Below, piece after piece: positions 18,403 through 26,308 of a DNA stretch of 64,000 bases (position 1 is its first letter; the number at the start of each line of letters is the position of its first letter). The notes below the pieces were generated by a model. It was given only the letters and a program-made list of their open reading frames with translations. It searched no databases and was not told the DNA's origin. Source of the DNA: Lagierella massiliensis (GTDB lineage: Bacteria; Bacillota; Clostridia; Tissierellales; Peptoniphilaceae); assembly GCA_030532135.1 (NCBI GenBank), contig JAUNLT010000009.1, positions 1-64,000 on the forward strand, written 5' to 3'. The position numbers and the translations under genes were made by a program.

Positions 18403-20175
18403 ATGAACATGATAAAAAAACTTTTTTCATTACTTGCTTTAAGTATTTTAGTTACTTCCTGCACATCTACACCAATTTCTAGAAAAGAAGAAAAACTTTT
18501 TCAAAATGAGAAAAATAGCCTTGAAAAAAGAATAGCTTTTCAAACCCCCTTGGATAATAAAATTAAATTTGGAGTAGTTGAAATTCCGGAAAATTTAAAC
18601 CCGTTTTATTCCAAGGATGAATCGTCAAAGATTATAACAAACCTACTTTATCAAAAATTATTCTCTATAAAAAGATCTCATAGTGTTGAAAGTTATGATT
18701 TTCTTTTAGCAGAGGACTTTAAAGCCTCTGAGGACGGTAAAACCTATACTTTAGTATTAAAGGATGACCTATATTGGCACAACGGAGAAAAAATCACCAC
18801 AGATGATGTGGTTTATTCGATAGAATACACTTATAAAAACAAAGATACAGTTTACTTAGATTCATTTTTAATAGGTGAAGAAGAGATAACTTTTAATAAA
18901 TTATCTGACAAAATTTTAGAGTTTCAACTTCCCAAACCTTCATTCACATTTAAATATGACTTAGAAAACTTAAAAGTAGTTCCATCAAAGACTTTTTCTA
19001 AAAGTCCTAAAGTATTCACCTTTGATAATAAAGAATTTTTAATAGGTTCCGGTGCGTATGTGTTTAATGAAAAGATTAAAGATGAGTATTTTAACGTAAA
19101 TGAATTTAATTTTGTTGCCTTTGATAAATACTTTGACGGCAAGGCCCATATAGATAAACTTTCCATTAAAAATGTAGCCCATTATGAAAGTACTAGGTAT
19201 GACTTGTTAGACTACAATATTCAAGGAGGATATTTGCCAGGAACTGACCTTTCTGCTTTTGAAGACGAGTTTTACAATACTTTCACATTAGACAAGGGTA
19301 ATGTTGTGTCGATTTTATTTAAAATGAAAAATCCTACGGTCAAGGATAAAAAAACAAGAGATGCTATAAGTAATTTGATAAATTACCATTCTATAATGGG
19401 AATGTTCGGCGATAATACCAATGTCTCTCGAGCAAATTCCATATTTGGGCATGACAATCTATACACTTATCAAGAAAACTTAATTAATGAAATTTCTTTT
19501 GAAAAATCCGTCGACTACCTCAAAAAATTACAGCTGGAAGATGAAAACTTTGAACTTAAGCTAGGTTTTATTCTAAACCCCGGTGAAACTCACGAAAAAT
19601 TTGCAGTATATCTACAAGAGCGGTTTATTGATAATGGAATTAATATAAAACTTATTCCCCTATATGAAGAAGAATATTTAGAAGAGGTGAAAAATCCTAA
19701 TTCAAAGGCGTTTGATTTTTGTCTATTTTTATATGAGTCCAATAAAAACCCCGACCATTTTAGTAACTATTTTAAATCTGATGGAATTTTGAATTATTCT
19801 GGATATGAAAATAAAAGTCTTGATAATTTGTGGGAAGAAGCAAAAGAAACTAAAGATTTTCAACGAAGAACTGAATTATATGGAAATATTCAAGAAATTT
19901 TATATGAAGATAAGCCTATATATCCTATAGTATATTCTAATAAAATTCTTGTAATTGATGATAGAATTATAAATATAGAAGACGCCAACTACAGTCCTTC
20001 CTCTTTCTTCTACCAACTGAATAGGTTAGATATAAAAGAATTTAAGCCCAACGAAAAAGATCTAAAAAAATACAAAATAGACCCTTCTAAGATAGAGAAA
20101 GAACCTAAGTTTGACAATGTAAATATTTATAGTAGTAATTCTCAACCAAAGAAATTAGAAAAACCGAAAAATTAA
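18403..20175 (+). CDS. Oligopeptide ABC transporter substrate-binding lipoprotein
   Basis: A 590-aa SBP_bac_5-family extracytoplasmic binding protein. The start is the ATG at 18403 behind AGGAGGTTAGT; an in-frame ATG at 18367 has no site. A signal peptide with lipobox LVTSC predicts lipidation at the Cys near residue 20. Family segments include ENLNPFYSKDESS near the mature start, EDGKTYTLVLKDDLYWHNGE and ITTDDVVYSIE. No permease or ATPase genes lie nearby, so it is an orphan that would use a transporter encoded elsewhere. The C-terminal 40 residues are lysine-rich and look disordered. The ligand is probably a peptide, but it cannot be told from the sequence. Confidence 0.88.
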   Translation: MNMIKKLFSLLALSILVTSCTSTPISRKEEKLFQNEKNSLEKRIAFQTPLDNKIKFGVVEIPENLNPFYSKDESSKIITNLLYQKLFSIKRSHSVESYDFLLAEDFKASEDGKTYTLVLKDDLYWHNGEKITTDDVVYSIEYTYKNKDTVYLDSFLIGEEEITFNKLSDKILEFQLPKPSFTFKYDLENLKVVPSKTFSKSPKVFTFDNKEFLIGSGAYVFNEKIKDEYFNVNEFNFVAFDKYFDGKAHIDKLSIKNVAHYESTRYDLLDYNIQGGYLPGTDLSAFEDEFYNTFTLDKGNVVSILFKMKNPTVKDKKTRDAISNLINYHSIMGMFGDNTNVSRANSIFGHDNLYTYQENLINEISFEKSVDYLKKLQLEDENFELKLGFILNPGETHEKFAVYLQERFIDNGINIKLIPLYEEEYLEEVKNPNSKAFDFCLFLYESNKNPDHFSNYFKSDGILNYSGYENKSLDNLWEEAKETKDFQRRTELYGNIQEILYEDKPIYPIVYSNKILVIDDRIINIEDANYSPSSFFYQLNRLDIKEFKPNEKDLKKYKIDPSKIEKEPKFDNVNIYSSNSQPKKLEKPKN

Positions 20176-20183
20176 AACAACTT

Positions 20184-20220
20184 AAAAAGACGACCTGATT
20201 AGAATTTAGGTTGTCTTTTT
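20184..20220 (+). terminator. Terminator after the binding-protein gene
   Basis: Stem AAAAAGAC-G-ACCT/AGGT-T-GTCTTTTT (one G.T pair) with an 11-13 base loop and a T5 end. It is 9 bases beyond the stop and insulates the SCIFF locus. Confidence 0.8.
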
Positions 20221-20297
20221 CCAATCAGAAGAAATTTAAAAAGCATTTATGTTTTTAAAGTATGTTTTAATAATCCCTTTTTACAAAACTTTTAATA

Positions 20298-20306
20298 TGT
20301 TATAAT
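20298..20306 (+). promoter_or_regulatory. Extended -10 promoter for the SCIFF gene
   Basis: TGTTATAAT (TGn plus a perfect TATAAT) lies 25 bases upstream of the SCIFF ATG. The -35 region is only T-rich. The transcript would begin near 20313. Confidence 0.55.
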
Positions 20307-20331
20307 AAATTTAATCAAGGAGGTACATACT

Positions 20332-20481
20332 ATGAAAAAACACATAATTACAATTTCTGGTAACTCTCTAAAAGAATCTGCTTGTAAAGGCGGATGTGGA
20401 GAATGCCAAACCTCTTGTCAATCTGCTTGCAAGACTTCTTGTACTGTAGGTAATCAAGAGTGCGAAAACGAAAACAGATAG
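20332..20481 (+). CDS. scfA: SCIFF ranthipeptide precursor (six cysteines in forty-five)
   Basis: A 49-residue precursor peptide. The translation contains SACKGGCGECQTSCQSAC followed by KTSCTVGNQEC, i.e. the near-invariant SCIFF core. Six clustered cysteines (residues 18, 22, 25, 29, 33, 37) are followed by a seventh at 43. The leader is MKKHIITISGNSLKE. The partner maturase installs thioether bonds to non-alpha carbons in characterised members of this family. AAGGAGGTACATACT precedes the ATG. The biological role of SCIFF peptides is not settled; quorum or redox roles have been proposed. The identification is firm because sequence and neighbour agree. Confidence 0.95.
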   Translation: MKKHIITISGNSLKESACKGGCGECQTSCQSACKTSCTVGNQECENENR

Positions 20482-20485
20482 TTAT

Positions 20486-20514
20486 AAGGGGTTGATTAAT
20501 TTCATCCCTTTTTT
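20486..20514 (+). terminator. Weak terminator/attenuator between scfA and scfB
   Basis: AAGGGGT/ATCCCTT stem (one G.T pair) with a 12-base loop, followed by TTTTTT before an A. It starts 5 bases past the scfA stop and ends about 20 bases before the scfB ATG. Partial termination here would give more precursor than enzyme. Confidence 0.5.
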
Positions 20515-20536
20515 ACTTTATATATAAGGAGAATAT

Positions 20537-21901
20537 ATGATTCATAAATACAAATTACACGGTAGAAATATCGTTTTGGATGTAAATGGAGGAGCTGTTC
20601 ATCTTTTTGATGATATCTCTTTCGATATTTTAGATCACTACAAAGATAAAAGAAAAGATGAGATAGTAAATATACTTTCTCAATATGATAAAGAAGAAGT
20701 ATCTAACTGCTATGATGAGATAGCAAATATGGAAAAACAAGGTTTACTTTACTCATCTGACGACTATATTGACTTTGAAGTCATTAAAAACAAAAAACCT
20801 GTACTTAAAGCAATGTGTCTTCATGTGGTTCACGACTGTAATTTAAAGTGCAAGTACTGTTTTGCCTCACAAGGGGATTTTGGAGGCCACAAAGCGTATA
20901 TGACTGAAGAAGTCGGTAAAAAGGCCTTAAAGTACTTAGTTGATAATTCAGGAACGAGAAAGGCTCTTGAAGTAGACTTTTTTGGTGGAGAACCACTTAT
21001 GGACTTTCCTCTTGTCAAAAAATTAGTAGAATACGGCAATGAAATCGCCAAGGAGAAGGGCAAATACTTCAGATTTACAATAACCACAAATGGCGTATTA
21101 CTAAACGATGAGATAATAGACTTTATCAACGAAAACATGCACAATGTGGTGTTAAGCCTTGATGGTAGAAAAGAGATAAATGATGAAATGAGACCAACTT
21201 TAAACGATAAAGGTTCTTATGATTTAATTGTTCCAAAGTATCAAAAACTCATTTCAAAAAGAGGAAATAAATCGTACTATGTTAGAGGTACTTTCACTAA
21301 AAATAACTTGGATTTTTCAAAGGACTTAGAACTTTTTAGATCTCTAGGATTTAATCTATCTTCTGTGGAACCTGTTGTAGATCCAGATCAAAATCCTTAT
21401 GCTCTTACAGAAGAAGACCTACCTCGTATCCTAAAGGAGTACGAAGATTACGCAAAAACTTATGCAAAACTTCAAGTTGAAAATAGTCCTTTTAAATTCT
21501 TCCACTTCATGGTTGATCTAAGTCAAGGACCTTGTATTTTAAAGAGGGTTTCAGGATGTGGTGCAGGTTGCGAATATGTAGCTGTAACACCTGAAGGAGA
21601 TATTTATCCTTGTCATCAATTTGTAGGTAACGAAGACTTTAAAATGGGAAATATATTGGAGGAAAACTTCCATATGCCTGTGGAAACGCAGGAACTTTTT
21701 GGTTCTTGTCATGTTTTTGAAAAAGATGATTGTAAAAATTGTTGGAATAAATTTTACTGTTCTGGAGGTTGTCACGCAAATGCCTACAACTTCAATAAAG
21801 ATCTTCACAAGCCCTATGAACTTGGTTGTGAACTTCAAAAGAAAAGAACTGAATGTGCAATTTATGCAGAAGTTGAGAAGTTACTAAGCGGAGACAAATA
21901 G
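20537..21901 (+). CDS. scfB: SCIFF maturase, radical SAM/SPASM thioether-forming enzyme
   Basis: A 454-aa enzyme that crosslinks the SCIFF cysteines. The N-terminal RiPP-recognition-like region begins MIHKYKLHGRNIVLDVNGGA. The radical SAM cluster CNLKCKYC (C101, C105, C108) is followed by the GGEPL motif (FFGGEPLMDFP). The C-terminal SPASM part carries many cysteines (GCGAGCEYVA, YPCHQF, CKNCWNKFYCSGGCHAN), enough for two auxiliary Fe-S clusters. The start has AAGGAGAATAT upstream. It abuts the next gene with no intergenic base (TAG then ATG). The length equals that of known SCIFF maturases. Confidence 0.95.
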   Translation: MIHKYKLHGRNIVLDVNGGAVHLFDDISFDILDHYKDKRKDEIVNILSQYDKEEVSNCYDEIANMEKQGLLYSSDDYIDFEVIKNKKPVLKAMCLHVVHDCNLKCKYCFASQGDFGGHKAYMTEEVGKKALKYLVDNSGTRKALEVDFFGGEPLMDFPLVKKLVEYGNEIAKEKGKYFRFTITTNGVLLNDEIIDFINENMHNVVLSLDGRKEINDEMRPTLNDKGSYDLIVPKYQKLISKRGNKSYYVRGTFTKNNLDFSKDLELFRSLGFNLSSVEPVVDPDQNPYALTEEDLPRILKEYEDYAKTYAKLQVENSPFKFFHFMVDLSQGPCILKRVSGCGAGCEYVAVTPEGDIYPCHQFVGNEDFKMGNILEENFHMPVETQELFGSCHVFEKDDCKNCWNKFYCSGGCHANAYNFNKDLHKPYELGCELQKKRTECAIYAEVEKLLSGDK

Positions 21902-23272
21902 ATGAAAAACTATAATACCCCTATCGTTCGAGGACTTTTAAACTTAAAAGAAAAAGACGCTATAAGATTTCATATGCCCGGGCATAAGGGTAGAAGTTAC
22001 GAAGCTATTAAACCTCTTATAGACAATTTATTACAATTAGATTTTACTGAAATTGATGGGTCTGATGATTTATACAACCCCAACGGAATCATCAAAGAGT
22101 CTCTCTCCCTTTTAGGTAACGAAAGAGGCTCTAAAAGATCTTTCTACTTAACCAGTGGCACAACCGTCGGAATCCTAGCAGGGATCATGGGTTTGACTTC
22201 TCAAGGCGATAAAATTTTAATTACAAAAAATTGTCATAAATCCGTATATAACGCCATTGAGTTAAACAGACTAGTTCCAATAATATTAGAACATGAGCCC
22301 TTAGACTCGGGACTAGAAATTCCAATATCACAGGAAATATTTATATCTAAATTAAAAGAGCAAAAGGATATAAAAATGGTAGTTCTTTCTAGACCAAATT
22401 ATTTTGGTCTATCAAAGAACATAAAAGATTTAATTGAGTACTGCAAAGAAAACCACATTTATTTATTCATTGACGAAGCCCATGGATCTCATTTAAGATA
22501 TCACGAAGATTTAACAGATGACGCTATGACATTAGGTGCTAGTCTTTCTGTAAACTCATTCCACAAGACTCTACCCTCACTTACTCAAAGTTCTGTAATA
22601 AACTTTAACCAGCAAATGAGTGATATAGACATTTCAAAAGTTTTATCCATGATTGAAAAGCTTCAAAGTTCTTCCCCTTCATATCTTTTAATGGCAAGCC
22701 TAGAAATTTCAAGTGCTTTTATGAAAGAATGCGGGAATAAAAAACTAAAAGAGTTAAAAAGCCATGTGGATGAATTTAACAACTCTGTTCAAAAACTTGA
22801 CTTTTTAAAGGTAATTACATCAAACCACCTTATGGAACATGATTTTACTAGAATAGTATTAGAGACAGATTTTCCTGCCCTTTACCTTAAAAATCATCTT
22901 GAGAATAACGGAATCTTTGTGGAAATGATTACAAGAAATATATTAGTTTTAATCGCAACAGTGATGGATGAAAAAAGTGACTTTATTACACTTTCAAAAA
23001 GTATTAAATCCTTTAACCTTAAAAAATATCTAGATGTTAGCAAGTATAAGAGATTTCCAGATACTTATGATATTTCAAAAATCTCGTTTAATCATGCCGA
23101 GGGGAAAACCCTAAAAGAAAATATTATAATATATCCACCTGGAACTATTTATCTAAAAAAGGGCGATGTGATTACAAAAAAAGATATAGACTATTTAACA
23201 AGCTTAATTGAAGATGGTATACACGTGTTTACAGACTTTAATAAAAATTTAAATAATTTGTATGTGGAATAA
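21902..23272 (+). CDS. Orn/Lys/Arg decarboxylase-family PLP enzyme
   Basis: A fold-type I PLP-dependent enzyme of 456 aa. HMPGHKGR near residue 25 and TEIDGSDDLYNPNGIIKES are hallmarks of the small clostridial/SpeA-type decarboxylases. The PLP lysine is in SVNSFHKTLPSLTQSS, with FIDEAHGSHL upstream for the cofactor aspartate. The N-terminal wing domain of the E. coli enzymes is lacking, as expected for this subfamily. The substrate (arginine, ornithine or lysine) cannot be read. The ATG follows the scfB TAG directly, so it is cotranscribed with the SCIFF pair; whether it has any link to the peptide is unknown. Confidence 0.85.
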   Translation: MKNYNTPIVRGLLNLKEKDAIRFHMPGHKGRSYEAIKPLIDNLLQLDFTEIDGSDDLYNPNGIIKESLSLLGNERGSKRSFYLTSGTTVGILAGIMGLTSQGDKILITKNCHKSVYNAIELNRLVPIILEHEPLDSGLEIPISQEIFISKLKEQKDIKMVVLSRPNYFGLSKNIKDLIEYCKENHIYLFIDEAHGSHLRYHEDLTDDAMTLGASLSVNSFHKTLPSLTQSSVINFNQQMSDIDISKVLSMIEKLQSSSPSYLLMASLEISSAFMKECGNKKLKELKSHVDEFNNSVQKLDFLKVITSNHLMEHDFTRIVLETDFPALYLKNHLENNGIFVEMITRNILVLIATVMDEKSDFITLSKSIKSFNLKKYLDVSKYKRFPDTYDISKISFNHAEGKTLKENIIIYPPGTIYLKKGDVITKKDIDYLTSLIEDGIHVFTDFNKNLNNLYVE

Positions 23273-23299
23273 TAATTTGTTTAAAATACAGGTTTTTAG

Positions 23300-23336
23300 T
23301 TGACAAATACATAATAAGTAGTGTATTATTTATGTA
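23300..23336 (+). promoter_or_regulatory. Promoter with overlapping inverted repeat for the GntR-ABC operon
   Basis: A perfect TTGACA (23300-23305) is followed after 18 bases by TATTAT (23324-23329). An inverted repeat TACATAA (23308-23314)/TTATGTA (23330-23336) brackets the -10 box, and the inner bases AATA/TATT extend it. Such a layout is expected for autorepression by the YtrA-type regulator encoded next. Confidence 0.65.
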
Positions 23337-23356
23337 ACACAGTATGGAGGTGTCAT

Positions 23357-23728
23357 ATGAAATTTAATGATCATCAACCTATTTATATACAAATTATGGA
23401 CTACTTCAAATTTAAAATAATTAGGGGCGAACTTCAGTCTAATGAAAAAGTTCCCTCAATAAGAGATGTTTCCTCACAACTAAAAGTAAATCCCAATACT
23501 GTTCAAAGAAGCTTTCAAGAACTTAAGAATGAAGGTATAATATATTCTCAAAGGGGTCTTGGAAACTTTGTTACTTCTGATGAACAAGTGTTGAGAAACC
23601 TAAAAGTTATAAAAGGTAAAGAGATAATTTCTAATTTTTACAACGAAATTACAAGTCTCGGTCTTTCAGAGGAAGACTGTTTCGATTTGTTGAGAGAGGA
23701 GTGGAATAGACGTGAGCAATCTAATTGA
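23357..23728 (+). CDS. GntR-family regulator, YtrA subfamily
   Basis: A 123-aa repressor-type protein. The N-terminal winged helix (about 10-75: YIQIMDYFKFKIIRGELQ, then VPSIRDVSSQLKVNPNTVQR) is typical of GntR. The very short C-terminal part (about 45 aa) marks the YtrA subfamily, which usually controls an adjacent ABC transporter. GGAGGTGTCAT precedes the ATG at 23357. It overlaps the ATPase start by 17 bases, so the two are coupled. The inverted repeat on its own promoter is the likely operator. Confidence 0.9.
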   Translation: MKFNDHQPIYIQIMDYFKFKIIRGELQSNEKVPSIRDVSSQLKVNPNTVQRSFQELKNEGIIYSQRGLGNFVTSDEQVLRNLKVIKGKEIISNFYNEITSLGLSEEDCFDLLREEWNRREQSN

Positions 23729-24428
23729 AATTAGAGATTTAAATAAAAAATACGGAAAGAATTTTGCACTAAAAGACTTAAATCTATCTTTAGAATCTGG
23801 AAAAGTTATAGGTCTTTTAGGTCCCAACGGTTCTGGTAAAACTACACTTATAAAAATACTTACCGGTCATATTAAAACCTATAAAGGAGAAGTTCTTTTA
23901 AATGGACTAAAGCCAGGTAAGATAACTAAATCATTTGTTTCTTACCTACCCGATAGAAATATACTACGAAACTTTAATAAAATTTCAAATTGTATTTCAT
24001 TTTATAACGATTTTTTTGAAGATTTTGATACTCAAAAAGCTTTAAAACTTTTAAAGAATCTAGAACTCAACGAAAATCAAAAAATAATTTCTCTTTCTAA
24101 AGGTATGACAGAAAAGCTTCACCTAGCTATAACCCTTGCAAGAAAATCTAAAATCTACATCTTAGATGAACCAATTGCAGGAGTTGATCCAGTGGCTAGA
24201 GACGAGATTTTAAATACTATAATTGACAATATCTCACCAGAAAGTACGATGATTATATCTACTCATTTAGTAAAAGATATAGAAAATATTTTTGAACAGG
24301 TTATATTTTTGAAAGACGGTGGAATTTCTCTATTCGATTCTACCGAAAATATCAGAAAAAATGAAGGTTCTTCCGTTGAAGAAATGTACAAAAAAATCTT
24401 TGGAGGTTTACAATGGGAAAACTATTAA
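23712..24428 (+). CDS. ABC transporter ATP-binding protein
   Basis: A 238-aa ATPase. It has Walker A GPNGSGKT (about 36-43), a signature-like LSKGMTEKLH in place of LSGGQ, Walker B IYILDEPIAGVDP and an H-loop (STHLV). The degenerate signature is common in YtrB/BcrA-like transporters. The start is GTG (23712) behind AGAGGAGTGG, inside the regulator gene. It pairs with the permease that overlaps its 3' end by 16 bases. The exported substrate is unknown; cell-envelope-active peptides are usual for this class. Confidence 0.9.
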   Translation: MSNLIEIRDLNKKYGKNFALKDLNLSLESGKVIGLLGPNGSGKTTLIKILTGHIKTYKGEVLLNGLKPGKITKSFVSYLPDRNILRNFNKISNCISFYNDFFEDFDTQKALKLLKNLELNENQKIISLSKGMTEKLHLAITLARKSKIYILDEPIAGVDPVARDEILNTIIDNISPESTMIISTHLVKDIENIFEQVIFLKDGGISLFDSTENIRKNEGSSVEEMYKKIFGGLQWENY

Positions 24429-25255
24429 AATATGAATTAAAAAAATCTACAGGTTACTTTCTCTATCTAATTTTAGGTGCCCTTGTAACATCTGCACTAC
24501 TTATACTAGGATTTAAATCGTTAACCGGTGATAACCTCACAGATACACAGTCCATGAATTATCCAGGTCTTGCTTTTCCTTTGACTATGATTGTTTCTAT
24601 AATACTTGCGACTGCCGTAGCCATAGCTTTTGTATTCTACGTTGTCACAAATTATAAAAGAGACTTATACCGTGATGAGTCCCTACTAAAGTTCTCACTT
24701 CCTATTGACGGAAAAGACTTTTTGAAATCAAAGCTAATAAACATAACCATATGGACAGTTATTCTATATGTAATAATAATATTTGGTACTTTCTTTCTTT
24801 CTAAATTTATAATTCCAAATATTCACAAAGAAATTGCATATGCTATAAATGAAGCACTATCTGTAGCCAATTTGAATATAAGTCATTTTATATTTATAGT
24901 AGTACTCAAATTTTTACAGACCATATTTTCATTTATTATGTTATACTTTTCGATTACATTTACAAAAGCTGCTTTTAAAGATTCCAAATCTGGAATATTA
25001 TGGTTTTTAATATATCTTGGAATTTCAGCAGTGCTATCAATTATAAGCTATTATATGAACTTGTTTATTCCCTATCGACTCGAGTTTTACAATAAAATTC
25101 AATTAGTTGAGAGAAGCTTAGATATGTTGGGAAATTTAGCGCCACAAACTTTAATCTTATCGTTTAATTTAGCAAGCGCAATTTTCTATACAATTATAAC
25201 TCTAGCATTCTTTTATTCAACAATATACATGTTGGACAATAAAGTAGATTTATAA
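24413..25255 (+). CDS. ABC-2-type transporter permease
   Basis: A 280-aa membrane protein with about six hydrophobic helices (first near 15-35, last near 250-272). It overlaps the ATPase gene by 16 bases, with GGAGGTTTACA as ribosome binding site. Topology and context mark it as the membrane partner of the preceding ATPase; sequence motifs are weak, as usual in this family. A strong hairpin follows. Confidence 0.85.
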   Translation: MGKLLKYELKKSTGYFLYLILGALVTSALLILGFKSLTGDNLTDTQSMNYPGLAFPLTMIVSIILATAVAIAFVFYVVTNYKRDLYRDESLLKFSLPIDGKDFLKSKLINITIWTVILYVIIIFGTFFLSKFIIPNIHKEIAYAINEALSVANLNISHFIFIVVLKFLQTIFSFIMLYFSITFTKAAFKDSKSGILWFLIYLGISAVLSIISYYMNLFIPYRLEFYNKIQLVERSLDMLGNLAPQTLILSFNLASAIFYTIITLAFFYSTIYMLDNKVDL

Positions 25256-25288
25256 ACAATAAAGATAAGAAAAATTTTAATATTTTTT

Positions 25289-25315
25289 TGACGAGTACTT
25301 AAAAGGTACTCGTCA
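25289..25315 (+). terminator. Hairpin after the GntR-ABC operon
   Basis: A perfect 10-bp stem TGACGAGTAC/GTACTCGTCA with a 7-base loop and a short T-rich tail (TTTGTTATAT). The 3' arm with its flank (TTAAAAGGTACTCGTCA) recurs with one change at 32829-32845. Confidence 0.65.
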
Positions 25316-25428
25316 TTTGTTATATAAGTAAATTAATCTAAATTTATATATAAATAGAAGTCCAAATATAAATGTCTAATAAAATAAGAGATAGAATTAA
25401 CTACCCCTATTTTTTACAATATCTAATA

Positions 25429-26040
25429 TTATTTGTTTTTTAAGTACTCTGTCGCTTTATCAAAAAGTTCACGGGACTTTTCACTCTCATAAGTAACTCC
25501 ATACACGTCTTCAAAGGTTAAACCTACTTCCTCTAAAATATTTGAGTAAAGAGATTGTAGTTTATTATACATTGGTTCACTTTCTTTAAACGAGTAAAAA
25601 TGTCTAATCCAATCACCATCTATAACCCCATTTAATCTTATATGAGCATTGTCCTCCTCAAACTCCATTGAAAATTCAAAATCATTGGGATGTTTACCAT
25701 ATATAATCCTAATAGGCAGTAAGTGCTTCACCTCTGTTGATTCATATTGATTTTTTAAATCCTCAATAATATTGTTAATTTCTTTTTTTAATCCATCTCT
25801 TTCACTGATAAAACTTAATTGCTTTAAGTTCTCATCTTGTATATCGTCAATTGTTATTTCAATAGGTAATTCTATAACCTTAATTTTTTCAAGATTATCC
25901 TTTATAGAAACATTTTGGCTTTCTGTAATTTCAACATTCTCTAACCTTGTCGACTGTGAGCTATCTTTCTTCTTACAAGAAAAAGCTAACAATAAAACAA
26001 CAGCTACAGAACATAAAATCATAATTTTTTTAGTATTCAT
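25429..26040 (-). CDS. Lipoprotein of unknown function
   Basis: A 203-aa protein whose N-terminus is a lipoprotein signal: two lysines, a hydrophobic stretch and lipobox LAFSC, Cys near residue 22, followed by KKKDSSQS. The mature part is acidic, with an alpha/beta character and a coiled section near 70-100 (ISERDGLKKEINNIIEDL). I do not recognise a family. GAGGGG precedes the ATG. It is monocistronic between two plus-strand operons, and the 268 bases upstream (26041-26308) are AT-rich without another gene. Confidence 0.75.
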   Translation of the reverse strand: MNTKKIMILCSVAVVLLLAFSCKKKDSSQSTRLENVEITESQNVSIKDNLEKIKVIELPIEITIDDIQDENLKQLSFISERDGLKKEINNIIEDLKNQYESTEVKHLLPIRIIYGKHPNDFEFSMEFEEDNAHIRLNGVIDGDWIRHFYSFKESEPMYNKLQSLYSNILEEVGLTFEDVYGVTYESEKSRELFDKATEYLKNK

Positions 26041-26277
26041 AATCCCCTCTGAAATTTAAGTGAGACACATCTTCTCCCTTAGCCGATGAAATATTCTTTG
26101 CCTTCATATCATTTGCTTATATTAAGTACTTTTCTCCTTATTCTTAATATAATTTAATATTAACATAAAAAAATAAATAAATCTACCCTATATTTTATAT
26201 TTATATTTAACAATTATGAACTTTTATATCTTTATAAAAAGGTCATTTTTGATTTTCGTGTAATTTTACCCTAGCTA

Positions 26278-26286
26278 TGTTATAAT
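26278..26286 (+). promoter_or_regulatory. Extended -10 promoter for the glycosyltransferase operon
   Basis: TGTTATAAT, with TGn before a perfect TATAAT, 22 bases upstream of the ATG at 26309. No good -35 box is seen. Confidence 0.55.
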
Positions 26287-26308
26287 CTTACAGAAAGAAA
26301 GGAAGATT

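Noticed and set aside
23357..25255. Toxin-antitoxin or defence system near the GntR-ABC genes
   Set aside because: The proteins are a standard YtrA-type regulator, ATPase and permease; no nuclease, kinase or toxin domains are visible.
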